From: Rhizobium sp. CG5
GTDB lineage: Bacteria > Pseudomonadota > Alphaproteobacteria > Rhizobiales > Rhizobiaceae
Reading direction: 5' to 3'
NCBI RefSeq assembly: GCF_023701945.1
Contig: NZ_JABAEF010000002.1
Span: forward strand, 372,001 to 436,000
DNA: 64,000 bases
Positions 9,943-18,019 of the stretch are shown here, piece by piece. The first letter of the stretch is position 1. Every line of letters begins with the position of its first letter. The notes below the pieces were generated by a model, which was given only the letters and a program-made list of their open reading frames with translations, was not told the DNA's origin and did not search any database. Made by a program: the position numbers and the translations under genes.

Positions 9943-11604
9943 TCAGCGCCGCGCGTCGAGCGAGCGCGATACCAGGATCACGGGAATGAGCCCCGCCGCG
10001 ATGATGATGATGGCGGCCACCGACGCATCCTGCACCTTGGAGCGCGAGGCATCCTCATAGACCAGCGTCGCCAGCGTGTTGAAGTTGAACGGCCGCAGCA
10101 GGATCGTCGCCGACAATTCCTTCAGGGTTTCGATGAACACCAGCAGGGCGGCGGTCAATACAGCCGGGCGCATGTTCGGCAGCAGCACGCTGCGCAACGT
10201 CTGGAAACCGCTGCGCCCCAGCGTGCGGGACGCCATGTCGAGATGCGGCGAAAGCTTCTGGAAGCCGGCATCGATCGTGCCTTCGGCCATGGTCATGAAC
10301 CGCACCGTCGAAGCATAGACGATGGCAAAGCCGGTGCCGGAGAGCAGCAGGCCGGTCGAGATGCCGAGCGACGAGCGCAACCAGCCGTCGACGGCATTGT
10401 CGATGCCGGCCAGCGGGATCAGCACGCCGATGCCAAGCACGGTTCCTGGAATGCCATAACCGAGCGACGACAGCCGGCTGGCAGCGCTGGCGAGATGGGA
10501 GCGCTCGGCTCGCGCCGCATAGGCCAGCACGAAGGCGAACAGAACGGCCAGCAGGGCGGCCGACGCCGATACGGAGACGCTGTGCCAGAGGGCGCGCACC
10601 AGTCGTGGTTCGAGAAACTGGTCGAGCCGCCTGAGTGCAAATCCCGCCAGCACGATCACCGGCACGGCAAAGCCGATAATGACGGGCAGGGCGCAGAAGG
10701 CTGTTGCGCAAAGCCGCCGCCAACCGGTGAGGCGCAGGCGCAGCGCATCGCTGGCCGACGCCGTGGTCTTCTGGCTGGCGAAACGCTGACGCCGCCGCGC
10801 CGCGCGCTCGATCAGCAGCAGGCCGACCACGAAGAACAGCATGACGCAGGCGATCTGTGCCGCACCCGACAGGCTGCCGCGGTTGAGCCAGGTGTCATAG
10901 ATCGAGAAGGTCAGGGTATTGACCCCCAGATATTCCACCGCGCCGATATCGTTCAGCGCTTCCATCATCACCAGGGTGAGGCCGACCATGATGGCCGGGC
11001 GGGCCATCGGGATCTGCACCCGGAAAAACACCCGAAGCGGTCCGGCGCCCAGCGTGCGTGCCACATCGGCCGCCGTGCGGCCCTGCATCAGGAACATCGA
11101 GCGGCAGGCGAGATAGACGTAAGGATAGAGCACGGCGCTCATCACCAGCACGGCGCCACCCAGCGAGCGGATCTCCGGGAACGAATATTGCCGCATGCTG
11201 GTAAAGCCGAAAACCTGGCGATAGGCGGTCTGCACCGGGCCGGTATAGTCGAAGAACTCGCCGAAGGCGTAAGCCGCCAGATAGGACGGAATGGCCAGCG
11301 GCAGCACCAGGGCGGAGGAAAAGAACCGCCGCAGCGGAAAATCGCAGGAGGCGACCAGCCAGGCCGAGATGATGCCGAAAAACGCGGTCACCGTGCCGGT
11401 CAAAAGCAGCAGCAGCAGGGTGGGGCCGGTGGCGCGCGGCACGACATTGAGGATCACATGGCGTCCGCTCTCGGTGTCGCCGGACAGGGCAATCCACAGG
11501 ATCGCGAAGATCGGCATGGCCACCACGGCTGCCACAGCGATCGACGACAGCGTCAGCCAGTTCAGGCGCTTGCGGAAAACACCGCGCCTCGACCGAACGG
11601 CCAT
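9943..11604 (-). CDS. Iron(III)-type ABC transporter double permease (FbpB/ThiP-like)
   Basis: The start is placed at ATG 11604 (protein begins MAVRSRRGVF), giving 553 residues; upstream in-frame codons look non-coding. About twelve membrane segments form two fused permease halves. Each half has an EAA-like loop, for example around DVARTLGAGPLRVFFRVQIPMARPA and ASRTLGRSGFQTLRSVLLPN. This fused architecture is characteristic of Fe3+ (FbpB/SfuB) and thiamine (ThiP) importers. No binding protein or ATPase gene is adjacent. An iron-type binding protein lies 17 kb away at 28.4 kb and could be its partner (inference). A perfect 12-bp palindrome lies 59 bp upstream of the start. Confidence 0.8.
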   Translation of the reverse strand: MAVRSRRGVFRKRLNWLTLSSIAVAAVVAMPIFAILWIALSGDTESGRHVILNVVPRATGPTLLLLLLTGTVTAFFGIISAWLVASCDFPLRRFFSSALVLPLAIPSYLAAYAFGEFFDYTGPVQTAYRQVFGFTSMRQYSFPEIRSLGGAVLVMSAVLYPYVYLACRSMFLMQGRTAADVARTLGAGPLRVFFRVQIPMARPAIMVGLTLVMMEALNDIGAVEYLGVNTLTFSIYDTWLNRGSLSGAAQIACVMLFFVVGLLLIERAARRRQRFASQKTTASASDALRLRLTGWRRLCATAFCALPVIIGFAVPVIVLAGFALRRLDQFLEPRLVRALWHSVSVSASAALLAVLFAFVLAYAARAERSHLASAASRLSSLGYGIPGTVLGIGVLIPLAGIDNAVDGWLRSSLGISTGLLLSGTGFAIVYASTVRFMTMAEGTIDAGFQKLSPHLDMASRTLGRSGFQTLRSVLLPNMRPAVLTAALLVFIETLKELSATILLRPFNFNTLATLVYEDASRSKVQDASVAAIIIIAAGLIPVILVSRSLDARR

Positions 11605-11662
11605 ATGTCCCGTTTCCTGCAAATGTCTTGCCCCTTGATTGTCACCGCAACGACCCGGAGTG

Positions 11663-11674
11663 TGGTCTAGACCA
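11663..11674. promoter_or_regulatory. Palindromic operator candidate TGGTCTAGACCA
   Basis: A perfect 12-bp palindrome lies 59-70 bp upstream of the permease start. Its TGGT/ACCA half-sites resemble operators of GntR-type regulators. It does not fit the TGA-N9-TCA iron-response consensus. Confidence 0.3.
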
Positions 11675-11745
11675 AACGCCGGCGCAAGGGAACGGGACAT
11701 TCCGGCACAGACCGATCCGGCACAAAGCCGGTTCGCCCTTCGTCT

Positions 11746-14700
11746 TCAGTCGGCAAGGACGCGGGGCGAGGGGAAGGTGACTTCGACCAGCGTCCCCTCG
11801 TTGGGCGACGAATGAATGGCGAAGGTGGCGCGATTGGCATCGACCATCGCCTTGGTGAGCGGCAGGCCGAGCCCGGTGCCTTCGCCGCGAATGCGCGGTC
11901 CGGCCGATACCTGCCGGAACGGCTTCATCGCCTGCTCCAGCTCGCTGCGCGACATGCCGACGCCGGTATCGCGGATGCGCAGGATCACGCTGCCATTGCC
12001 TTCATAGGCGGTCGAGACGATGATCTGCCCGCCCGACGGGGTAAAGCGGATGGCGTTGGCCAGGATGTTGAGCACGATCTGCTTGATCGAGCGCAGGTCG
12101 GCCACGACATTCGGCACCGATTGCGACAGCGCCGTGCGGATGATCACCCGCTGGCCATTGGCCTGCGGCTGGACGATCGACACCGCTTCCGATACCGTTT
12201 CGTTGAGGCCGACGGCGACGAAATCGAGTTCCATCTCGCCCGCCTCGATCTTCGAGATGTCGAGCAGGTCGTTGACGATGTCGAGCACATGCCGGCCGGA
12301 GCGGCCGATATCGTTGGAATATTCCACATAGCGCGGATGGCCGATCGGACCGAAGCGCTCGCCGGCCATGATGTCGGCAAAGCCGATGATGGCGTTGAGC
12401 GGCGTGCGGATCTCGTGACTGACCCGGGCGAGAAAATCGCTCTTGTGCGCGTTCGCCGTCTCGGCGGCCCGCTTGGCGTTGCGCAATTCCTCTTCGGTGC
12501 GCTTCCATTGGGTGATGTCGCGGATGACGGCGCAATAGCCGTTCGACGAAGTCAGCTGGCCGATCGTCATGAAGATCGGCAGGAAACCGCCCGACGCCTC
12601 GCGGCCGATCACTTCGCGGCCGTCGTTCAGCACGCTGGCTACGCCATGGCCGGCAAGGCCACTCAGATAATCGAGGATCGCCTTCTGGCTCTCATGGGCA
12701 AACAGCATGACGAAGGGTTTGCCGCGGGTTTCCTCGTCGTCATAGTTGAACAGCGCGCTGGCCGCCCGGTTCATCGAGCGGATATCGCCATCGGCACCGA
12801 GAATGACCACGCCGTCGGTCGCCGTCTCGAGAATGGCGCGCAGTTCTTCTGCCTCGACCTGCAGCCGCGCCAGCTGGTCGGCCTCGGCTGGCGGGCGCGG
12901 CTCGACCGGTGTGGCGACAGCCGGCATAAGCGAGGCCTCGTCGCGCACGGAGATCGGAACCAGCGCCAGAAGCAGCGCCGAGGATTGTTCCCAGCGGATC
13001 GATTGCAGCCGCGCCGAAACCGGCACCAGCTCGTCATCGGCACGCACCACAACCAGGCTGCCGGCCTGCTCCGTGGTGTCTTCGAGATCGTCGCGCTGCA
13101 GCAGTGCATCGAGCCCACCCGCCTCGTCCAGCGCCTCGATACTGTCATAGCCGGTCAGGCTCAGGAATTCGGGATTGCCGTGGATCAGCCGGTCGCCCAG
13201 ATGCACCAGCAGCGGCACCGGCATCATGTCGAGGATATCGGCGGTCAGCGCAATCTCGCGCTTGGCCCGCGGCAGGGAGACCACCTCGCCCTGCGGATCG
13301 GCGAACGTCTCGCTCGCTGTTCCTCTGCCGGTCTCCGTCTGTGGTCCGCCACCGTCCTGTTCGGCGCGCTCGTCGAGCACGGCAACAGCCGTATCGCTCT
13401 CGTCGGAGCTGGCCTGCTCCGCGGCACCGCCGGCGGGAGCCGTCGTGCCGTCATTGTCGTTTCCGGCCTCGAACAGCATCTCGTCTTCATCAGGCTCGGT
13501 CGGCGGGGCCTCGGAGCCGACAGCGCTGGAGCCAAGGCCGCTCAGGCCATGGGGATCGAGCTTGCGGGCGATCTCGCGGAAGGCGGCCTGTTCGCCGGGC
13601 GTCAGCCCGTCCTTCGGCTTGAACCGGCGTTCTTCCAGCTGGATGATCTTGTCGCTGGAACGGCGGTTCGGCGTCTCGACGATCTGTAGCGCCGGCGGTT
13701 CGTAGGCCGCCACGAAATGCGCCCGTGGCGTTGGCTCGGTCTGGAACAGGTCCGGTTCATCGTCCTCGGGGGGTTCGGGATCGGCAGGAGTCTCGGATAC
13801 CTCGACCGTCTCGTCGACTGCGGTTACCGCATCATCGGCGCCCTGGTCGGTCTCGACGACAGGGTCCGCATCAGCCACGGCGTCCGTATCGTCGGTGCCG
13901 ATGTCCGCGTCTGCATCCTCCACCGCTGGCGGCGCTGCCTCTAAGAGGTCCACGGCTGGCCGATCAGCCGCGTCAACCGCCGTCGGGGCAGGGCTGTGCG
14001 TTTCCTCCGGCACGAAGGTCAGGCCGACGGCATTGGGATCGTCGACCACATCGGCGACGCGTACGATGCCGAAGCCGCGAAAACCGTCGAAATCCCGGTC
14101 GCGGGTATAGGTCGGCAGGGCGGCCAGATCGACCGGCACCATCAGCGCCGTACCCTCGATCGGCCAGTAGATGGTCTTGCCCGACCAGGTGTCGCGCTTC
14201 TTCAAGAGTTCGGCAATCTTGCCGTCCGGATCGAGATTGAACAGGGCGGCGAGATCGCCGAAGGCCTGGCCGTTGATGTCGGCGGCGCGAGGCCCGACCG
14301 TCTGGGCAAATTCACCCGACACTTCGCTGAACCGCCCGGCCGCATCGATCTTCCACACGAAACGGGATGCCCGCGAGCCGGGCACGAAGCGGAAGGAATT
14401 CTGGTCCAGTTCCGAAGTCGTCTCTGCCTCGACTTGAGCGGTATCGTCGGCAAGGGTCGCGGCTTCGGCTGCAGGCTGCACGACCTCGTCGGTTTCATCG
14501 CTTGCGCCGTCATCGCCGGATACCTCGTCCGCGGCGGCAACCGGCACGACGTCGGCGAGATTGTCTGCGGCGGGCCATGCCTCCACCGGATCGGTCTCGG
14601 TCTCGCCGTCCACAGCGTCCGCCTCGGTGGGCACAGCCTCGTCGACGGTCGCGTCCTCGGCCATGGCGGCCGGCATATCGTCGTTTGGCACACTATCGTC

Positions 14701-15759
14701 CACCGTGTCATCGGCAGGCTCTGCGCTGTGTTCGTCCGCTTCCGGCGCGTCTTCAGCCGCAACCGGCGGCTCGTCGTCCAAAAACTCTTCCGGTCCCTGC
14801 TCGATATCCTCGATCCCGCCGATCGCCTGCATCACATCACTGAAGTCCGGCGTCGTCTCCGCGGGCGCAGGCTCTGCCGCTTCAGGCTCGTCCGCAATCG
14901 TCTCGGGCGCCGTGTCGGCCTCGGCCTCAACGGCAATCATAGGGGCGTCCGGCTCCGGGGTGAAAGGCACGGCTCCAACGGGCAGCAAATCTTCCACGGG
15001 GTTCGGCTCATCCGCCACAACGGTTGCTGCCGGCGCGTCGTCGCTCTTGGCATTGTCCGGCCGCTCAAAACCCTCGGTCGGATCCATGGTGCCGAGGATC
15101 GTCTCGACGGCAAACAGCAGATGCAGGGCCGGCGCATCGCCCACCTTGCCGATCGCCGCCGGCAGATAGCCGCGCCCGGTCGGAATTGGCCGTTTCAAGA
15201 TGCGCTCGGGCGTGCTGCCGACCAGGTTGACCAGCGTCTTGGCGGTATGGGCGGTCATACCCAATTGCTGGAAATGCGCCGAAGCGGCGATCACCTGACC
15301 CTCGCCATCGAGCATCGCCATATGGGTATCGGGATCGTCGAAACCGGTCAGCATCAGCTGCGCGCAGTCCTTTGGCGTCTTGGACTGGCCGGGCAGGGCG
15401 ATGGAAAACAGCACCACGGGCTCGCCCGGCCGGATCTCGATCAGCTCGACATGGGCCTCAACGGGGACGCGTTGAAAGCCGGAGGCAACGCGCACCAGCA
15501 GGCTGCGGCTGTCGCCGAGCTTGGCCAGCTGATGCACGGTGGTTTCCAGCTGGCGGAAGGTGACATCCGTCGCGGTGGGTCCCTGTTCCAGGAAATCATA
15601 GATCGACGCGCTGCCGAAAAAGCCGGCGCCGGCGCCGTTTGCCCACAGCACCTGGCTGAGGTCCGCCGAAAACAGCGCCAGCGCTTCGCCACGCGCAAAG
15701 CGATCCCGCACGCGTCGGTGAACGGCAATGTCGATGAACGGGTATTGGACTGCGGGCAT
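11746..15759 (-). CDS. PAS-domain sensor histidine kinase, DivJ/PleC/PdhS type
   Basis: A protein of 1337 residues if started at ATG 15759 (MPAVQYPFIDIAVHRR). The C-terminus carries PAS domains (about residues 850-950 and 980-1090), an H-box FLARVSHEIRTPLNAIIGF (about 1105-1125) followed by an ERFGPIGHPRYVEYSNDIGRS segment, and an HATPase domain with N-box, DTGVGM and GEGTGLGLPL. The H-box continuation is characteristic of kinases that work with DivK in the Caulobacter/rhizobial cell-cycle network (family knowledge). It is soluble: no membrane segments are seen. Between an N-terminal PAS-like region and the kinase core lie two very long acidic Ala/Pro/Asp/Glu tracts (roughly residues 240-480 and 600-720), separated by another PAS-like domain. 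The precise orthologue (PdhS1, PdhS2, CbrA) cannot be decided. Confidence 0.85.
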   Translation of the reverse strand: MPAVQYPFIDIAVHRRVRDRFARGEALALFSADLSQVLWANGAGAGFFGSASIYDFLEQGPTATDVTFRQLETTVHQLAKLGDSRSLLVRVASGFQRVPVEAHVELIEIRPGEPVVLFSIALPGQSKTPKDCAQLMLTGFDDPDTHMAMLDGEGQVIAASAHFQQLGMTAHTAKTLVNLVGSTPERILKRPIPTGRGYLPAAIGKVGDAPALHLLFAVETILGTMDPTEGFERPDNAKSDDAPAATVVADEPNPVEDLLPVGAVPFTPEPDAPMIAVEAEADTAPETIADEPEAAEPAPAETTPDFSDVMQAIGGIEDIEQGPEEFLDDEPPVAAEDAPEADEHSAEPADDTVDDSVPNDDMPAAMAEDATVDEAVPTEADAVDGETETDPVEAWPAADNLADVVPVAAADEVSGDDGASDETDEVVQPAAEAATLADDTAQVEAETTSELDQNSFRFVPGSRASRFVWKIDAAGRFSEVSGEFAQTVGPRAADINGQAFGDLAALFNLDPDGKIAELLKKRDTWSGKTIYWPIEGTALMVPVDLAALPTYTRDRDFDGFRGFGIVRVADVVDDPNAVGLTFVPEETHSPAPTAVDAADRPAVDLLEAAPPAVEDADADIGTDDTDAVADADPVVETDQGADDAVTAVDETVEVSETPADPEPPEDDEPDLFQTEPTPRAHFVAAYEPPALQIVETPNRRSSDKIIQLEERRFKPKDGLTPGEQAAFREIARKLDPHGLSGLGSSAVGSEAPPTEPDEDEMLFEAGNDNDGTTAPAGGAAEQASSDESDTAVAVLDERAEQDGGGPQTETGRGTASETFADPQGEVVSLPRAKREIALTADILDMMPVPLLVHLGDRLIHGNPEFLSLTGYDSIEALDEAGGLDALLQRDDLEDTTEQAGSLVVVRADDELVPVSARLQSIRWEQSSALLLALVPISVRDEASLMPAVATPVEPRPPAEADQLARLQVEAEELRAILETATDGVVILGADGDIRSMNRAASALFNYDDEETRGKPFVMLFAHESQKAILDYLSGLAGHGVASVLNDGREVIGREASGGFLPIFMTIGQLTSSNGYCAVIRDITQWKRTEEELRNAKRAAETANAHKSDFLARVSHEIRTPLNAIIGFADIMAGERFGPIGHPRYVEYSNDIGRSGRHVLDIVNDLLDISKIEAGEMELDFVAVGLNETVSEAVSIVQPQANGQRVIIRTALSQSVPNVVADLRSIKQIVLNILANAIRFTPSGGQIIVSTAYEGNGSVILRIRDTGVGMSRSELEQAMKPFRQVSAGPRIRGEGTGLGLPLTKAMVDANRATFAIHSSPNEGTLVEVTFPSPRVLAD

Positions 15760-15892
15760 ATCATACCTGTCGAGCCGATCGCCGGCTTTTGAACATATTA
15801 ACAGTTTTTTAATAACTTCGCACGGCCTTTGGGTCCAGCTTGGCAAGCGTGAATTGACAAACAGAGTTAATACGCAAGTCGATTAGACTATG

Positions 15893-15921
15893 GTGCAATG
15901 CACAAATATGTTGCAATGCAA
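15893..15921. promoter_or_regulatory. Two PhaR-like operators upstream of phasin
   Basis: Two 11-bp palindromes, GTGCAATGCAC (15893-15903) and TTGCAATGCAA (15911-15921), share the core TGCAATGCA and have centres 18 bp apart. PhaR/AniA repressors of alphaproteobacteria bind TGCN3GCA-type palindromes in front of phasin genes. The second site covers the -35 box, which suits repression released when PhaR is titrated by polyhydroxybutyrate granules. Confidence 0.7.
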
Positions 15922-15939
15922 CATCGGCGGTGCTATATA
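15911..15939 (+). promoter_or_regulatory. Candidate sigma-70 promoter of phasin gene
   Basis: TTGCAA (15911-15916) and TATATA (15934-15939) are separated by 17 bp. The -35 element lies inside the second TGCAATGCA palindrome. The gene start follows 65 bp downstream. Confidence 0.6.
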
Positions 15940-16003
15940 AGATGTATCCAATCAATGAGGAGCCTCTGGAGAGGACCCGTCACCAACCCAAGGAGTGCAT
16001 GAC

Positions 16004-16453
16004 ATGGCTGCCACCAAGACCAATGACGTATTCTCGATCAATTCCTTTGACCCTGCCAAGCTCTCGGAAGGCTTCCGCGATTTCGCCGAAAAGGGCGCTG
16101 CCCAGTCGAAGGACGCCTATGCCAAGATGAAGACCGCCGCCGAGGAAGCCACCAAGACCGTAGAAACCACCATGCAGACCGCCCAGGCCGGCACGGTTGA
16201 ACTCGGCCTCAAGGCCATCGACGCGCTGCGCACCAATGCCGAAATGTCCCTGTCGCACATGGAAGCGCTGCTCGGCGTCAAGTCCATCGCCGAACTGGTC
16301 GAACTGCAGACCTCCTTCATCCGCAAGCAGGCTGAAGTCACCATCGAACAGGCCAAGGCGATGCAGGAAGCGGCCAAGAAGGTCGCCGAAACCGTGACCA
16401 AGCCGGCCAAGGACGCCACCGAAAAGGCAATCTCGACCCTCAAGGTCGCCTGA
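16004..16453 (+). CDS. phaP: Phasin family protein (polyhydroxybutyrate granule-associated)
   Basis: The 149-residue protein is rich in Ala, Lys and Glu, mostly helical, with no cysteine. A phasin_2-type central region (EKGAAQSKDAYAKMKTAAEE, then the LQTSFIRKQAE segment) is followed by an amphipathic C-terminal tail. Phasins coat polyhydroxybutyrate granules and control their size and number. The ATG at 16004 follows AGGAG with 8 bp spacing and is preferred over the in-frame GTG at 15995. Twin palindromic operators and an overlapping promoter upstream, and a strong terminator downstream, mark a monocistronic, highly expressed and repressible gene. Confidence 0.85.
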   Translation: MAATKTNDVFSINSFDPAKLSEGFRDFAEKGAAQSKDAYAKMKTAAEEATKTVETTMQTAQAGTVELGLKAIDALRTNAEMSLSHMEALLGVKSIAELVELQTSFIRKQAEVTIEQAKAMQEAAKKVAETVTKPAKDATEKAISTLKVA

Positions 16454-16478
16454 TCCGCCTTCCATGCCTGAAATGCCG

Positions 16479-16512
16479 AGGCCGGGACCCCCATGTCCCG
16501 GCCTTTTGTTTT
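16479..16512 (+). terminator. Terminator of phasin gene
   Basis: The stem GGCCGGGAC / GTCCCGGCC (16480-16503) with a 6-nt loop is followed by TTTTGTTTT, 26 bp after the phasin stop. Confidence 0.85.
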
Positions 16513-16589
16513 GCCGGCGCAGAAAGTGCTTGAAAAAAGCAGCGACTGCCCGTATGTGACCCCTGCAAGCGCGGTTAGCGCCTGCATGT

Positions 16590-16666
16590 GCGGTTGTAGC
16601 TCAGTTGGTTAGAGCGCAGGTTTGTGGCACCTGAGGTCGGAGGTTCGAGACCCCCCAACCGTACCA
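16590..16666 (+). tRNA. tRNA-His (GTG)
   Basis: A 77-nt cloverleaf with anticodon GTG at 16624-16626, loop TTGTGGC, T-arm GGTTCGAGACC and an encoded CCA end. The acceptor begins G1 paired with U72, the discriminator base is A73, and the base before G1 is T. It therefore lacks the near-universal G-1:C73 of tRNA-His. This variant is known from a large alphaproteobacterial clade that has a divergent histidyl-tRNA synthetase. Confidence 0.95.
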
Positions 16667-16799
16667 TTTTTTCTTCCACGATGATTGTAGCTTGACGCGC
16701 GAATCCAGAATGTTGACACGAGAAATCGAAATTTTGTAAATTGCCGAGACGCTGTAACAACTGTCTTGAAGAACCTTCGCAGGTCGTTTGAAAATTGCT

Positions 16800-17603
16800 T
16801 TATTCTTCGAGCTTCTTGCAGAGCTGCTGCATGAAGGCCCGCGTATTCTCAAAGATCGTGAAGGATCGCTCACCGTCGTATTTCTCAAAACCATGCATAG
16901 CGTGGTTTCGCCATGCATTTTTGACAAATCGAAGATGTATTGCGGCTTCGGCTGCCCACTGCTCTTCATCCGCCCCATGTACCCTTTTTCTAATGTCACG
17001 GCTGGCCGCTTCGATTTGATTCAGGCGAGTATTCCAGTTAGCCGTTTCCTCAATGCTGTAGTGGCGCCCGAGCATCGTTAATCCCAGTTCCAGAACTCGC
17101 ATTGAATGCATTACGCTGGCGGTCCACCGGCTGAGCGCGAGGCACTTCGCGGCTTCGGCAATGTCATAGGATGCAGATGGAAACGCTGCATCAACAGCTT
17201 CGCCAAACGGGAACGGCTCGGAGTAAAGCTGAGCATGCCGCGGCGAAATGGTGAACAGGGAGCAGCCTTCCAACTCGTTCATGAAGGCGAGAATTACGTG
17301 CTCAGCGTTGGTCACGATCCGGTTCAAACGGTGGCTATCGTGTCCAATGGGGGTAGCAAAGAGGTCTGAACACTCCTCTGCGGCTCTTTTCGCCGCGATG
17401 GCTACACCACGCATTTCCAGAGTATCCGCAGCGACGTTGACCACATGCAGGCTTTTGATGAATTTAGCGCGAACATCTAGCGAGTGGTTCAGCCCCGCAA
17501 TCGTGTTGCTCTTCTGAAGAAGCTGGATCTGCACACGCCATTCGGCAACACAGCCGGTGAGGAACGTCAGAGCAGACAGCGTTTTGCTGTCGAAATCTAT
17601 CAT
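16800..17603 (-). CDS. HEPN-like protein of unknown function
   Basis: A 267-residue, apparently soluble protein rich in helices, with no signal peptide. I do not recognise a named family. The C-terminal helices contain RNHAMH (about residues 232-237), which fits the R-x4-6-H motif of HEPN ribonucleases, followed by a conserved-looking ERSFTIFENTRAFMQQL helix as in many HEPN-like accessory proteins. Base composition and codon use are visibly more AT-rich than the neighbours, and the gene sits directly behind tRNA-His, a common integration site. This suggests horizontal acquisition. A role in defence or toxin activity would be inference only. Confidence 0.55.
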   Translation of the reverse strand: MIDFDSKTLSALTFLTGCVAEWRVQIQLLQKSNTIAGLNHSLDVRAKFIKSLHVVNVAADTLEMRGVAIAAKRAAEECSDLFATPIGHDSHRLNRIVTNAEHVILAFMNELEGCSLFTISPRHAQLYSEPFPFGEAVDAAFPSASYDIAEAAKCLALSRWTASVMHSMRVLELGLTMLGRHYSIEETANWNTRLNQIEAASRDIRKRVHGADEEQWAAEAAIHLRFVKNAWRNHAMHGFEKYDGERSFTIFENTRAFMQQLCKKLEE

Positions 17604-17664
17604 GAGGGCAGAAGTCCAGAGCTTAGAGGAGACGCATCTTTAGCACTCTTGTTTATCGATTCGA

Positions 17665-17701
17665 TAGATTGGTGTCTGTGACGGATCTAGACACCAATCT
17701 A
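17665..17701. repeat. 13-bp perfect inverted repeat
   Basis: TAGATTGGTGTCT (17665-17677) and AGACACCAATCTA (17689-17701) are separated by 11 bp, 62 bp upstream of the HEPN-like gene start. There is no T-tract, so it is not an obvious terminator. It could be an operator of that gene or an end of the inserted segment. Confidence 0.6.
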
Positions 17702-17846
17702 ATACCCTGTGTTAAGGGCGTTCGTGCGCCTTACACTGGGCTTTTGCGGGCACCCTTTAAGTCTCGGTTGGTGATCTCGACACGCATCAGCCAGCCGCCG
17801 CCGTCGAAGACCCATTCAGGCTTGATGCCCAGCGCGCAGCCTGTGG

Positions 17847-17869
17847 ATGCTCGGGTCAAGCCCGAGCAT
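17847..17869. repeat. REP-like palindrome
   Basis: ATGCTCGGG (17847-17855) and CCCGAGCAT (17861-17869) flank a 5-nt loop. Palindromes reading GGATGCTCGGGTCAAGCCCG are common as dispersed intergenic repeats in rhizobial genomes, from memory. Confidence 0.5.
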
Positions 17870-17956
17870 GACGGCGGGGAGGGTGGTGCCTGCCTATAGC
17901 CGGCGCTTTCGCCTTCAGCGGCGCCTCCGCCTACAGCCTCCCACCGCCACCGCCGC

Positions 17957-17990
17957 AAACAAAAAACCCCGCCATGCAACCATGACGGGG
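17957..17990 (-). terminator. Terminator of ilvE
   Basis: On the minus strand the stem CCCCGTCATG / CATGGCGGGG, with one G-T pair and a 4-nt loop, is followed by TTTTTTGTTT. It lies about 30 bp after the ilvE stop. Confidence 0.85.
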
Positions 17991-18019
17991 CTCCCCTCAG
18001 TCCAGTCCCGCCGAGCCGT

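Larger units (their letters stand above)
17604..18019. other. 416-bp intergenic region with two inverted repeats and a terminator
   Basis: No gene is seen. The region holds a 13-bp inverted repeat (17665-17701), a dispersed-type GC-rich palindrome (17847-17869) and the ilvE terminator (17957-17990). The first part is AT-rich like the HEPN-like gene, and the second part has normal GC, so the edge of a transferred segment may lie near 17.70 kb. Confidence 0.5.

Noticed and set aside
9919..11670. 583-codon plus-strand open frame opposite the iron-type permease
   Set aside because: The minus-strand permease has clear membrane segments and EAA loops; the opposite frame is His/Arg/Gln-rich low-complexity sequence.
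11812..15792. Two long open frames (625 and 598 codons) opposite the histidine kinase
   Set aside because: They are shadows of the GC-rich kinase gene: the kinase frame carries coherent PAS, H-box and HATPase motifs, while the opposite frames have Arg/Gly/His-rich, domain-free translations and no ribosome-binding sites.
16735..17081. Small plus-strand coding frames over the HEPN-like gene
   Set aside because: They are antisense to a 267-codon frame with consistent helical sequence and have no ribosome-binding sites.
17847..17869. Terminator
   Set aside because: The palindrome has no T-tract, lies within a non-coding gap far from a gene end, and has the sequence of a dispersed rhizobial repeat.
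16590..18019. Complete integrative element at tRNA-His
   Set aside because: No integrase gene, no duplicated 3' end of the tRNA and no second boundary were found, so only a compositional island is claimed.
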